Of a stretch of 64,000 nucleotides of DNA, positions 33,484 to 42,304 are shown in pieces (position 1 is the first letter of the stretch; the number at the start of each line of letters is the position of its first letter). Position numbers and translations under genes: made by a program. The notes under the pieces are model-generated. The model did no database searches, was not told the DNA's origin, and saw nothing but the letters and a program-made list of their open reading frames with translations. Source of the stretch: Microbacterium hydrocarbonoxydans (GTDB lineage Bacteria; Actinomycetota; Actinomycetes; Actinomycetales; Microbacteriaceae); assembly GCF_000956475.1 (NCBI RefSeq), contig NZ_JYJB01000005.1:1-64000 (forward strand). The letters run 5' to 3'.

Positions 33484-34935
33484 TCACTCCGGGGCGTGCG
33501 CCTCCAGGAACTCGTAGACATCGGTCGTGTCGACACCGGGGAACGCGCCGGTCGGAAGGGTCGCCAGGAGGGTCCGCGGCGTCTTCACGTTCGGCCAGGA
33601 GTTCTCTCGCCACCGGTCTTCCAGCTCGGCGGGAGCCCTTCGGCAGCACACCTCGACCGAGTGCTTCGACACTCCGCGGTGCGGGGTGTCGCGACCCACG
33701 AACCACTTCGTGTCATCGAAGCGCACGCCCACGCTGACCGAATGCAGGCCCTCGCTCGAGGCCTCGACTCGGGCCGTGCACCAGTACGTGCCGTTGCCCG
33801 TGTCGGTGTACTGGTAGTACGGGTTGAAGCGGTCGTCCTCGTCGAACACGACACGGCTCGTCCACTTGCGGCAGCACATCTGCCCCTCGATCGCGCCCAG
33901 CCGGTCGGTCGGGAAGTTCACGTCGTCGTTCTCGTAGGCCTTCGTGATCGTTCCCGATTCATGCACCTTCAGGAAGTGCACCGGGATGTCGAGATGCCTG
34001 GTCGCGAGATTGGTGAAGCGGTGCGCCGCCGTCTCGTACGACACCGAGTAGGCGTCGCGGAGATCTTCGATCGAGATCGCCCGGCGGTTCTTCGCCTCTT
34101 TCAGCATCGGGACGACGTGGTCCTCGGGGATGAGCAGCGCGCCGGTCAGGTAGTTCGTCTCCACGCGCTGGCGCAGGAACTCGGCATAGCTGCGCGGCTC
34201 GGAGTGCCCCAGGATCCGGCTCGACAGCGCCTGGAGCACCGAGGTGCGCGAGTCGCCCTTCGACTGCGTGCGGCTGGACAGATAGAGCCTGCCGTGGGCG
34301 AGGTCGGCCACGCTGCGCGTGGTCTGGGGCAGATCGGGGGCATAGTGCAGCGTGAAGCCGAGATAGGCGGCGACCTCGGATGCCGCGCGCTGCGTCAGCG
34401 GACCGCCCGAGTGCCCGACCGCGGTGAGGATCTCGGATGCCTTCGCCTCGAGATCCGCGAAATGGTTGTCCTGCCGGCGCATGAGGTGGCGCAGCTCGAC
34501 GTTCGCCCGCCGTGCTTCCTCGGGCGTCGCTGCGCGTTCGTCTTTGAGCCGGTCGATCTCGCCATGCAGTGCCAGCAGCGCCTTGAGCGCCTCGGTCGGG
34601 AGGCTCTTCGCGATGCGGAAGGGCTCGATGCCGAGAGACCGGAACGTCTGCCCCTTCATCGCGCGCTCGAGCGCGATCTCGATCGCGCTGCGCTCGTCGA
34701 GCGGCTCCCCCTCGAGCAAGGCGTCGATCGAGACGCCGAGCGCGCGGGCGATCGCCTGCAGCTGGGTGAGCTTGGGCTCACGCTTGCCCGTCTCGATCAT
34801 CGACATCTGGCTGGGAGCGCGGTCGACCGCCGCGGCGAGGTCGTCGAGGGTCATGCCGCGCGCGGTGCGGAGCTGGCGGATGCGGCGGCCGATCGTGAGG
34901 GCATCGGCGTCTTCTTCGACGAGTGAAGGGACCAT
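33484..34935 (-). CDS. ramB: RamB-type regulator of acetate metabolism (XRE-family)
   Basis: Protein of 483 aa from ATG 34935 (MVPSLVEED); the frame is open 26 codons upstream. The XRE HTH lies at about 13-68 (MTLDDLAAAVDRAPSQMSMIE). A central IrrE/ImmA-like region follows but without an HExxH zinc motif (LSSRILGHSEP instead), and the C-terminal DUF2083/short-chain fatty acyl regulator domain contains MCCRKW, YWCTARV and VCCRRAP. In Corynebacterium RamB controls aceA/aceB. Here it is divergent from aceB, supporting the same role. Confidence 0.9.
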   Translation of the reverse strand: MVPSLVEEDADALTIGRRIRQLRTARGMTLDDLAAAVDRAPSQMSMIETGKREPKLTQLQAIARALGVSIDALLEGEPLDERSAIEIALERAMKGQTFRSLGIEPFRIAKSLPTEALKALLALHGEIDRLKDERAATPEEARRANVELRHLMRRQDNHFADLEAKASEILTAVGHSGGPLTQRAASEVAAYLGFTLHYAPDLPQTTRSVADLAHGRLYLSSRTQSKGDSRTSVLQALSSRILGHSEPRSYAEFLRQRVETNYLTGALLIPEDHVVPMLKEAKNRRAISIEDLRDAYSVSYETAAHRFTNLATRHLDIPVHFLKVHESGTITKAYENDDVNFPTDRLGAIEGQMCCRKWTSRVVFDEDDRFNPYYQYTDTGNGTYWCTARVEASSEGLHSVSVGVRFDDTKWFVGRDTPHRGVSKHSVEVCCRRAPAELEDRWRENSWPNVKTPRTLLATLPTGAFPGVDTTDVYEFLEAHAPE

Positions 34936-34942
34936 GGCGTTG

Positions 34943-34963
34943 ATTCTGTCACAAAAACAGAAT
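34943..34963. promoter_or_regulatory. Palindrome upstream of ramB
   Basis: Perfect inverted repeat ATTCTGT-CACAAAA-ACAGAAT (7-bp arms, 7-bp spacer), 7 bp from the ramB start in an AT-rich patch. A likely autoregulatory or ramB/aceB operator. Confidence 0.6.
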
Positions 34964-35075
34964 TTCTCTTGATCTTCACATCGCTTTTGGTCGGTTGGGG
35001 CGTTGAACTTCACTCAGAGTGGACACAAGCCACCCGGCATCCTCGCCGGATCGACCGAAGAAAGGACTTCTGATC

Positions 35076-36722
35076 ATGAGCACTCCCACCATCACCGCCC
35101 CGATCCAGACGGCGCAGCAGGGGCCGGCGATCGTCGTCAGCGGTCCGATCCGCGAGCGCTACGACGAGATCCTCACCCCCGAGGCACTCGCGTTCCTCAC
35201 CGAGCTGCACCACCGCTTCGGCGGACGCCGCCACGACCGCCTGGCCGACCGGATGCGTCGCCGCTTCGAGATCGGCAACGGCCACGACCCGCGCTTCCGG
35301 GACGACACGGCTCACATCCGCGAGGACCGCGACTGGCGCGTGGCCGGCGCGGGCCCCGGTCTCGAAGACCGACGCGTCGAGATCACCGGGCCCACCGACC
35401 CCAAGATGACGATCAACGCCCTGAACTCCGGCGCCAAGGTCTGGCTGGCCGATCAGGAGGACGCCACCAGCCCCACGTGGAAGAACGTGATCGAGGGCCA
35501 GCTGTCTCTGCGAGACGCGATCCGCGGCGAGCTGTCCTTCACATCCCCCGAGGGCAGGGAGTACCGCGTCACGGCGGAGCGGACGCCGACCATCGTGATG
35601 CGCCCGCGCGGCTGGCACCTGCCCGAGAAGCACATCGAGTTCACCGACCGCGCAGGTCGGCGGATGTCGGCATCCGGCTCGCTCGTCGACTTCGGCCTCT
35701 ACTTCCTGCACAACGCGCAGGCTCTGATCGATGCGGGCCGCGGCCCCTACTTCTACATCGCCAAGCTCGAATCCAGTGAGGAGGCGAAGCTGTGGGACGA
35801 CGTGTTCAGCTTCGCCGAGGAGTACATCGGCATCGCCCACGGCACGATCCGCGCCACGGTTCTCATCGAGACCCTGCCCGCGGCCTTCGAGATGGACGAG
35901 ATCCTGTACGAGCTGCGAGAGCACTGCGCGGGATTGAACGCGGGCCGCTGGGACTACATCTTCTCGATCATCAAGAACTACCGCGGTCGCGGCGCCCGGT
36001 TCGTACTGCCCGACCGCAGCGAGGTCACGATGACGGTTCCGTTCATGCGCGCCTACACCGAGCTGCTGGTGCAGACCTGCCACAAGCGGGGCGCCTTCGC
36101 GATCGGCGGCATGAGCGCATTCATCCCGAACCGCCGTGACCCCGAGGTGACCGCCCTGGCGACCTCGAAGGTCTCCGCCGACAAGAAGCGCGAGGCGGGA
36201 GACGGCTTCGACGGCACCTGGGTCGCGCACCCCGACCTGATCACGACCGCGCAGGCCGAATTCGACGCCGTGCTCGGAGACCGCCCCAACCAGATCGACC
36301 GCCAGCGAGACGACGTCCACGTGACGGCGTCGGATCTGCTCGATCTGCACATCGGACGCCCGATCACCGCGCAGGGCGTGCGCGACAACGTGTCCGTGGC
36401 GATCCGCTATCTCGAGGCGTGGCTGCGGGGTCTCGGCGCCGTGGCGATCGACAACCTCATGGAGGATGCCGCGACCGCCGAGATCAGCCGCTCGCAGGTG
36501 TGGCAGTGGATCCACCAGGACCGCACCACCGAGGATGGCACCCCCATCACGGCGGAGTACGTCGAGGGCCTGATCCGCGACGTGCTGGCCAGGGCCACCC
36601 GTTCGGCGGATGACCGCTTCGACGACGCCGCCGAGATCTTCCGCGAGGTGGCGCTGCACGAGGAGTTCCCCGCCTTCCTCACCCTGGGCGCGTACTCGCG
36701 CTACCTCATCGAGAACAACTGA
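35076..36722 (+). CDS. aceB: Malate synthase A
   Basis: Protein of 548 aa. The ATG at 35076 has GAAAGGA upstream; an earlier ATG at 35019 would add 19 unrelated residues. Motifs: LADQEDATSPTWKN, MRPRGWHLPEKH (active-site Arg region), LIETLPAAFEMDEIL and NAGRWDYIFS. It condenses glyoxylate and acetyl-CoA to malate, the second step of the glyoxylate shunt. 28 nt ahead of aceA, in one operon, and divergent from ramB. The A type (about 540 aa) differs from the G type of Corynebacterium. Confidence 0.95.
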   Translation: MSTPTITAPIQTAQQGPAIVVSGPIRERYDEILTPEALAFLTELHHRFGGRRHDRLADRMRRRFEIGNGHDPRFRDDTAHIREDRDWRVAGAGPGLEDRRVEITGPTDPKMTINALNSGAKVWLADQEDATSPTWKNVIEGQLSLRDAIRGELSFTSPEGREYRVTAERTPTIVMRPRGWHLPEKHIEFTDRAGRRMSASGSLVDFGLYFLHNAQALIDAGRGPYFYIAKLESSEEAKLWDDVFSFAEEYIGIAHGTIRATVLIETLPAAFEMDEILYELREHCAGLNAGRWDYIFSIIKNYRGRGARFVLPDRSEVTMTVPFMRAYTELLVQTCHKRGAFAIGGMSAFIPNRRDPEVTALATSKVSADKKREAGDGFDGTWVAHPDLITTAQAEFDAVLGDRPNQIDRQRDDVHVTASDLLDLHIGRPITAQGVRDNVSVAIRYLEAWLRGLGAVAIDNLMEDAATAEISRSQVWQWIHQDRTTEDGTPITAEYVEGLIRDVLARATRSADDRFDDAAEIFREVALHEEFPAFLTLGAYSRYLIENN

Positions 36723-36750
36723 CCGCTCACCCACCGACGAAGGATCTGAC

Positions 36751-38346
36751 ATGACTCAGTACCAGGACGACATCGACGCCATCCGGGCGCTGAAGGAGGA
36801 GCACGGCTCCCCCTGGAACGCCATCGACCCCGAGGCGGCCGCGCGGATGCGAGCGCAGAACCGCTTCCGCACCGGACTCGAGATCGCGCAGTACACGGCC
36901 GACATCATGCGTCGCGACATGGCCGAGTACGACGCCGACTCCTCCGTGTACACGCAGTCGCTCGGCGTCTGGCACGGCTTCATCGGGCAGCAGAAGCTCA
37001 TCTCGATCAAGAAGCACCTGAAGTCGACGAACAAGCGCTACCTGTACCTCTCCGGCTGGATGGTGGCGGCGCTGCGCTCCGAGTTCGGTCCGCTGCCCGA
37101 TCAGTCGATGCACGAGAAGACGGCCGTCCCCGCGCTGATCGAGGAGCTGTACACGTTCCTCCGTCAGGCCGACGCCCGCGAGCTCGATCTGCTGTTCACC
37201 CAGCTCGACGCCGCCCGCGCGGCAGGTGATGACACCGCGGCGGAGTTCATCCAGTCGCAGATCGACGGCTATGAGACCCACGTCGTCCCGATCATCGCCG
37301 ACATCGACGCGGGCTTCGGCAATCCCGAGGCGACGTACCTGCTGGCCAAGAAGATGATCGAGGCGGGCGCGTGCGCCATCCAGATCGAGAACCAGGTCTC
37401 CGACGAGAAGCAGTGCGGACACCAGGACGGCAAGGTCACGGTTCCGCATGAGGACTTCCTCGCGAAGATCAACGCGGTCCGGTACGCGTTCCTCGAGCTC
37501 GGCATCGAGAACGGCATCATCGTCGCCCGCACAGACTCTCTCGGCGCGGGTCTCACCCAGAAGCTCGCGGTGTCCCGCGAGCCGGGCGATCTCGGCGACC
37601 AGTACAACTCCTTCCTCGATGTCGAGGAGATCGCTGAGGGCGACCTGGGCGACGGCGATGTGGTGATCCGCCGCGAGGGCAGGCTGCTGCGCCCGAAGCG
37701 GCTGCCCAGCAACCTCTACCAGTTCCGCCCTGGCACCGGCGAGGAGCGAGTCGTGCTCGACTGCATCACGTCGTTGCGAAACGGCGCCGACCTGCTCTGG
37801 ATCGAGACGGAGAAGCCCCACGTCGAGCAGATCGCGGGCATGGTCGACGCGATCCGCGAGGAGATCCCGAACGCCAAGCTGGTCTACAACAACAGCCCCT
37901 CGTTCAACTGGACGCTGAACTTCCGTCAGCAGGCGTACGACGAGCTCGCGGCGCGAGGCGAGGACGTCTCGGCCTACGACCGCGACAGGCTGATGGGCAT
38001 CGAGTACGACGACACCGAGCTCGCCCAGCTGGCCGATGAGAAGATCCGCACGTTCCAGCGCGACGGATCGGCGCGCGCCGGGATCTTCCACCACCTCATC
38101 ACTCTTCCGACCTACCACACGGCGGCGCTGTCGACGGATGACCTTGCCCAAGGCTACTTCGGCGACGAGGGCATGCTCGCCTACGTCAAGGGCGTCCAGC
38201 GTCGCGAGATCCGCGGCGGGATCGCCACCGTCAAGCACCAGAACATGGCGGGCTCCGACATCGGCGACAACCACAAGGAGTACTTCGCCGGTGAGGCCGC
38301 GCTCAAGGCCGGCGGACAGCACAACACCATGAACCAGTTCGGCTGA
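36751..38346 (+). CDS. aceA: Isocitrate lyase, 531-aa type
   Basis: Protein of 531 aa. The ATG at 36751 follows GAAGGA. The catalytic loop is KQCGHQDGKV with Cys222, and the length and loop match the Pseudomonas-type isocitrate lyase rather than the ~430-aa enzyme of Corynebacterium or E. coli. It cleaves isocitrate to glyoxylate and succinate. NNSPSFNWTLNF, near residues 380-391, is the conserved substrate-binding segment. A 16-bp-stem terminator lies 12 nt downstream, closing the aceB-aceA operon. Confidence 0.95.
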   Translation: MTQYQDDIDAIRALKEEHGSPWNAIDPEAAARMRAQNRFRTGLEIAQYTADIMRRDMAEYDADSSVYTQSLGVWHGFIGQQKLISIKKHLKSTNKRYLYLSGWMVAALRSEFGPLPDQSMHEKTAVPALIEELYTFLRQADARELDLLFTQLDAARAAGDDTAAEFIQSQIDGYETHVVPIIADIDAGFGNPEATYLLAKKMIEAGACAIQIENQVSDEKQCGHQDGKVTVPHEDFLAKINAVRYAFLELGIENGIIVARTDSLGAGLTQKLAVSREPGDLGDQYNSFLDVEEIAEGDLGDGDVVIRREGRLLRPKRLPSNLYQFRPGTGEERVVLDCITSLRNGADLLWIETEKPHVEQIAGMVDAIREEIPNAKLVYNNSPSFNWTLNFRQQAYDELAARGEDVSAYDRDRLMGIEYDDTELAQLADEKIRTFQRDGSARAGIFHHLITLPTYHTAALSTDDLAQGYFGDEGMLAYVKGVQRREIRGGIATVKHQNMAGSDIGDNHKEYFAGEAALKAGGQHNTMNQFG

Positions 38347-38357
38347 GCCCGATCACT

Positions 38358-38396
38358 CGGAGGCCCCTCGTCCACACCGCGGACGAGGGGCCTCCG
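38358..38396 (+). terminator. Terminator after aceA
   Basis: Perfect 16-bp stem CGGAGGCCCCTCGTCC/GGACGAGGGGCCTCCG with a 7-nt loop. Confidence 0.85.
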
Positions 38397-38475
38397 CCTG
38401 TGGATGAGGGGCATCGCCATCGTGTTCCTCGTCACGCCCGGTCCGCTGTGCGCGCAACAGGCATAGCCTGAGGGC

Positions 38476-38907
38476 ATGAGCGACGTCTGGGCCGGGATCG
38501 CCGGCGAGTTCCTGCACCTGTACCCCCGCGGATGCCGTCTTCTCGCCGTGGCGGGAGCGGATGCCGATCGCTCGAGCCGTGCGGCCGATGATCTCGCCGC
38601 AGCACTCCGTGATGCCGGTCAGCAGGTGCGGCGGGCGCACAGCGCGGACGGCGATGAGCAGACGCTCCGTGACGACGTGGTCTCTCCGTTCCGCACGGCG
38701 CAGGAGCCCGAGGTGCTCGTCGTCTCGGGTCCCGGCATCCTGCTCGCGACGACGGCACGCGGCATGTGGAACTTCGCGGTGTGGCAGCTCGCCGGCGACG
38801 AGCCGCCGCACACGGTCGCGAACGCGATCGTCGACGTGACCGACCCCGATGCGCCGACCCGCCGCTTCGCCGACTACTGCGCGGCCCCCGCGTCCTGGGG
38901 AGCCTGA
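38476..38907 (+). CDS. Hypothetical protein resembling a uridine-kinase-like protein with a degenerate P-loop
   Basis: Protein of 143 aa, no confident family. The segment RLLAVAGADADRSSRAADDLAAAL has the spacing of an actinobacterial uridine-kinase P-loop, but the GxxGxGKS/T nucleotide loop is replaced by GADADRSS, which lacks the Lys. LVVSGPGILLATTARGMWNFAVW and the closing DPDAPTRRFADYC also recall that family. It is therefore probably a non-catalytic relative, or an unrelated Rossmann-like protein. A monocistronic gene between the aceA terminator and a palindromic repeat cluster. Confidence 0.55.
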   Translation: MSDVWAGIAGEFLHLYPRGCRLLAVAGADADRSSRAADDLAAALRDAGQQVRRAHSADGDEQTLRDDVVSPFRTAQEPEVLVVSGPGILLATTARGMWNFAVWQLAGDEPPHTVANAIVDVTDPDAPTRRFADYCAAPASWGA

Positions 38908-38922
38908 CCCGTTCTTTCGCCC

Positions 38923-39000
38923 TGGCGCCCCACCTGACCGTCGACGCCCCACCTGCGGGGCGTCTCTCAGATGGGGCGCGGGCACGCAGGTGGGGCGTCG
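38923..39000. repeat. Cluster of GACGCCCC-type palindromic repeats (copy C)
   Basis: Forward units at 38923-38936 and 38942-38955, reverse units at 38968-38981 and 38987-39000. The inner spacer contains CGTCTCTCAG, as in copy A. It lies between the hypothetical gene and the asnC-type gene, both ending here, so it could also act as a terminator. Confidence 0.85.
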
Positions 39001-39025
39001 GCGAGATCGCGAGTTGGCGAATGAC

Positions 39026-39535
39026 TCACCGGAACGACGCCGCGACCGAGTTTCGGTGGTAGTCGAAGACGATGCTCGTGCGCGTCGAGGCGACGCTCGA
39101 CTGCGCCGACAGGTGCTCCAGCACGAACTCGCGCATCTCCGAGGAGTCCGACACCGCGATGTGCAGCAGGAAGTCGTCGTCTCCGCCGAGGAAGAAGACC
39201 TGGATCACCTGCGGCAGCACGCGCACCCGGTCTGCGAACTCGACGATGCTCTCGCGGCGTCCGCTCGGACGCAGCGTGACGCCGATGACCGCCTGGAGTC
39301 CGGCGCCCAGCATCCGCTCGTCCACGCTCGCATGGAACCCCGTGATCACGCCCCGCTCGAGCAGCGAGCGCAGTCTGGCGTGCGCGGTCGACGGCGCGAC
39401 CCCCAGCGTGCCCGCGAGCTCGGCGTTCGTCATGCGCCCGTCGGCGGCGAGCAGGCTCACGATGCGGGCGTCGATCGCATCGAGCGCAGGTGCGCGCAGA
39501 GTCTTCGGTTCAGGCCGCTCGGAAGGTGCCTCCAT
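39026..39535 (-). CDS. Lrp/AsnC-family regulator
   Basis: Protein of 169 aa. HTH at about 20-65 (MTNAELAGTLGVAPSTAHARL) and a C-terminal RAM/AsnC ligand domain (VIQVFFLGGDDDFLLHIAV). It is divergent from alanine dehydrogenase, matching the actinobacterial AldR/ald arrangement, where the regulator responds to alanine. The first ~15 residues are Pro/Glu-rich and not part of the family core. Confidence 0.9.
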   Translation of the reverse strand: MEAPSERPEPKTLRAPALDAIDARIVSLLAADGRMTNAELAGTLGVAPSTAHARLRSLLERGVITGFHASVDERMLGAGLQAVIGVTLRPSGRRESIVEFADRVRVLPQVIQVFFLGGDDDFLLHIAVSDSSEMREFVLEHLSAQSSVASTRTSIVFDYHRNSVAASFR

Positions 39536-39542
39536 CCGAACG

Positions 39543-39574
39543 ATTATTCAGGATTCGCACGCTCGACGAATAGT
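39543..39574. promoter_or_regulatory. Lrp-type inverted repeats between asnC-type gene and ald
   Basis: ATTATTC (39543-39549) and GAATAGT (39568-39574) are inverted, with ATTCG/CGAAT nested inside. They sit in an AT-rich island immediately upstream of the regulator, as expected for an AldR operator. Confidence 0.5.
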
Positions 39575-39646
39575 CTTCAGTGAATCTTTTCTCACGCCGA
39601 CGTTTCTGCGATCCTGGCTGCACCGCCGCCACTGTCAGGAGGATCG

Positions 39647-40738
39647 ATGAAGATCGCCGTGCCCACCGAGGTCAAGAACAACGAGAACCGCGTCGCGCTC
39701 ACCCCCGCCGGCGCCGATCGCCTCGTCCACGAGGGACACAGGGTGCTCGTGCAGTCCGGTGCCGGACTCGGCTCGCGCATCTCCGACGACGACTACCGCG
39801 CCGTCGGTGCGGAGATCCTCGACACGGCCGAGGAGGTGTGGGGCGACGCCGAACTCCTCATCAAGGTCAAGGAGCCGACGCCTGCGGAGTACGGCTTCCT
39901 GCGAGACGATCTCACGCTCTTCACCTACCTGCACCTGGCCGCCGATCGCGCCCTCACGACCGCGCTCGTCGACGCCGGCACGACCGCCGTCGCCTACGAG
40001 ACGGTGCAGCTGCCCGATCGCAGCCTGCCGCTGCTGGTGCCGATGAGCGAGATCGCGGGCCGACTCTCGGTCACGATGGGCTCGTACTCGCTGCTGCGCT
40101 CGAACGGCGGACGCGGCATGCTGCTGGGCGGCATTGCGGGCGCCCCTCGGGCGAAGACCGTCGTGATCGGGGGCGGCGTCGCCGGCGAGCACGCCGCAGC
40201 GAACGCCCTGGGCCTCGGCTCGCAGGTCACCGTGATCGACATCTCGCTGCCGCGCCTGCGCGAGCTCGAGCACCGCTACGGCGGCGCGCTGCAGACCAGG
40301 GTCTCCAGCCGCTACGACATCGCCGAGGAGCTCTCCACCGCCGATCTCGTGATCGGATCGGTGCTGATCCCCGGGGCTGCGGCACCCAAGCTCGTGACCG
40401 ACTCGATGGTCGCCGCGATGAAGCCCGGCTCAGTGCTGGTCGACATCGCGATCGACCAGGGCGGATGCTTCGAGGGCTCGCGTCCGACCACTCACGACGA
40501 CCCCACCTTCGCCGTGCACGACTCCATCTACTACTGCGTCGCGAACATGCCCGGCGCGGTGCCGGAGACAGCCACGCGGGCGCTCACGAACGCGACGATC
40601 CCCTACGTCTCGGCGATCGCCGGCAAGGGATGGGCGCGCGCGGCATCCGACGACTCCGCCCTCGCGAAGGGACTGAACGTGCAGGGCGGGCGCATCACGC
40701 TCGACGCCGTCGCTCACGCGCACGGTCTCGCGGCCTGA
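39647..40738 (+). CDS. ald: Alanine dehydrogenase
   Basis: Protein of 363 aa. It begins MKIAVPTEVKNNENRVALTP, and further motifs are LFTYLHLAAD (with the active-site His), VVIGGGVAGEHAA (NAD-binding GxGxxG) and VDIAIDQGGCFE. It catalyses reversible oxidative deamination of alanine to pyruvate and ammonia with NAD. AGGAGG lies 6 nt before the ATG. Divergent from the AsnC-type regulator. Confidence 0.96.
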   Translation: MKIAVPTEVKNNENRVALTPAGADRLVHEGHRVLVQSGAGLGSRISDDDYRAVGAEILDTAEEVWGDAELLIKVKEPTPAEYGFLRDDLTLFTYLHLAADRALTTALVDAGTTAVAYETVQLPDRSLPLLVPMSEIAGRLSVTMGSYSLLRSNGGRGMLLGGIAGAPRAKTVVIGGGVAGEHAAANALGLGSQVTVIDISLPRLRELEHRYGGALQTRVSSRYDIAEELSTADLVIGSVLIPGAAAPKLVTDSMVAAMKPGSVLVDIAIDQGGCFEGSRPTTHDDPTFAVHDSIYYCVANMPGAVPETATRALTNATIPYVSAIAGKGWARAASDDSALAKGLNVQGGRITLDAVAHAHGLAA

Positions 40739-40900
40739 CGCTTCGTTACAGGCGTGTTTCGTCTTTCTCCTGTGCGAGACGCCCCCACGGTGATGGAGAT
40801 GTGACGCCCCCGTAAAGTCTCTGCCGCACGCCCGGAACACCTCCCCCATAGCGTGGCCGATACGCGATCCCGCGTGAGCGCCACCCTACGGAGGTCTGCC

Positions 40901-42295
40901 ATGGCAACATCCACCGACACCCTGCGCACGATCGATGCGGCATCCGGAGCCCTCGCCGAGCGCCCCGGACGCTGGCTCGACGGCTGGAACGCCGAGAACA
41001 CCGAGCAGTGGGAAGCGCGAGGACGCGCGATCGCGAAGCGGAACCTGGGCTGGTCGATCTTCGCCGAGTTCCTCGGCTTCGTGATCTGGCAGCTGTGGAG
41101 CGTCGTCGTCGTCATGCTCCCCGCCGCCGGATTCGCCCTCACCAGCGGCGAGCAGTTCTGGCTCATCTCCCTCCCCACGCTCGTGGGCGCGACCCTGCGC
41201 ATCCCGTACACCTTCGCCGTCGCCCGCTTCGGCGGCCGCAACTGGACGATGGTCTCCGCAGGCCTGCTGCTGATCCCCGCCATCCTGCTCGGCATCGTCG
41301 TCCAGCATCCCGACCTCCCCTTCGGCGTCCTGCTGCTGGTCGCGGCGCTCGGCGGCGTCGGCGGAGGCAACTTCGCAAGCTCCATGGCCAACATCACCTA
41401 CTTCTTCCCGCAGAAGGAGAAGGGCTGGGCGCTCGGCCTCAACGCGGCGGGCGGCAACCTCGGCGCGGCCGTCGCTCAGTTCACCGTGCCGATCGTGGTC
41501 ACTCTGGGAGCCGCCGGCACTCTCAACCTCAGCCTCGCCGGCTGGCTGTGGGTGCCGCTGATCCTGCTGGCGATGTGGGGCGCGTGGAGGTTCATGAACA
41601 ACCTCTCGACCGCCAAGACCGACTTCGCCGGAGTCGCGGCGGCACTCCGCGAGAAGCATCTGTGGATCATGGCATTCCTCTACATCGGCACCTTCGGCTC
41701 GTTCATCGGGTTCGCGGGCGTCTTCCCGAAGCTGATCGCCGACCAGTTCCCGGAGTTCTCGACGCTCTCGATCGGCACGGCGAGCGTGGGCCTGGCGTTC
41801 CTCGGCGCTCTGACCGGCTCGCTCGCCCGCCCGTACGGCGGCAAGCTGGCCGACCGCATCGGCGGCGCCCGCATGACGATCGCCGCCTTCACACTCATGA
41901 TCGCCGCGACGGTCGCCGTGATCCTCACCCTGCCGTTGCGCAGCTTCTGGCTGTTCCTCGGCCTGTTCCTCGTGCTGTTCGCAGCGACAGGCATCGGCAA
42001 CGGCGCGACGTACCGCATGATCCCGTCGATCTTCGCGGCCCGCGGAGCCGCGATGGCCGGTTCCGAGCACGCCGTCTCGACCCAGCGGCAGGGCGCCGCG
42101 GCCGTCGGCATCATCTCGGCGGTCGGCGCCTACGGCGGCTTCCTCATCCCGCAGGTGCTCAACGCGTCTCAGGCGACCACCGGCCACTACGACGCGGCGT
42201 TCTGGGGCTTCGTGGTCGCATACGCCGTGATGGCGACGGTCACCGCGGTGATCTATCTGATCCCGCGGGCCTCGCTCGACCGCCGGATCGTCTGA
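40901..42295 (+). CDS. narK: NarK-type nitrate/nitrite MFS transporter
   Basis: Protein of 464 aa with about 12 membrane segments. Nitrate-signature glycine-rich helices are present (GVGGGNFASSMANITYFFP and LGLNAAGGNLGAAVAQF). GGAGG lies 6 nt before the ATG. It is the first gene of an operon with a FAD/BFD oxidoreductase and a molybdopterin nitrate reductase, so it most likely imports nitrate for assimilation. The 162-nt leader contains GACGCCCCC twice (40780-40825) but no recognised riboswitch. Confidence 0.93.
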   Translation: MATSTDTLRTIDAASGALAERPGRWLDGWNAENTEQWEARGRAIAKRNLGWSIFAEFLGFVIWQLWSVVVVMLPAAGFALTSGEQFWLISLPTLVGATLRIPYTFAVARFGGRNWTMVSAGLLLIPAILLGIVVQHPDLPFGVLLLVAALGGVGGGNFASSMANITYFFPQKEKGWALGLNAAGGNLGAAVAQFTVPIVVTLGAAGTLNLSLAGWLWVPLILLAMWGAWRFMNNLSTAKTDFAGVAAALREKHLWIMAFLYIGTFGSFIGFAGVFPKLIADQFPEFSTLSIGTASVGLAFLGALTGSLARPYGGKLADRIGGARMTIAAFTLMIAATVAVILTLPLRSFWLFLGLFLVLFAATGIGNGATYRMIPSIFAARGAAMAGSEHAVSTQRQGAAAVGIISAVGAYGGFLIPQVLNASQATTGHYDAAFWGFVVAYAVMATVTAVIYLIPRASLDRRIV

Positions 42296-42304
42296 GGGCC
42301 GCGC

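Noticed and set aside
33484..34935. RamB-like protein as an active IrrE/ImmA metalloprotease
   Set aside because: The central domain lacks an HExxH motif; the matching position reads LSSRILGHSEP.
40739..40900. Structured leader or riboswitch before narK
   Set aside because: Only a repeated GACGCCCCC word and weak pairings are visible; no known aptamer pattern.
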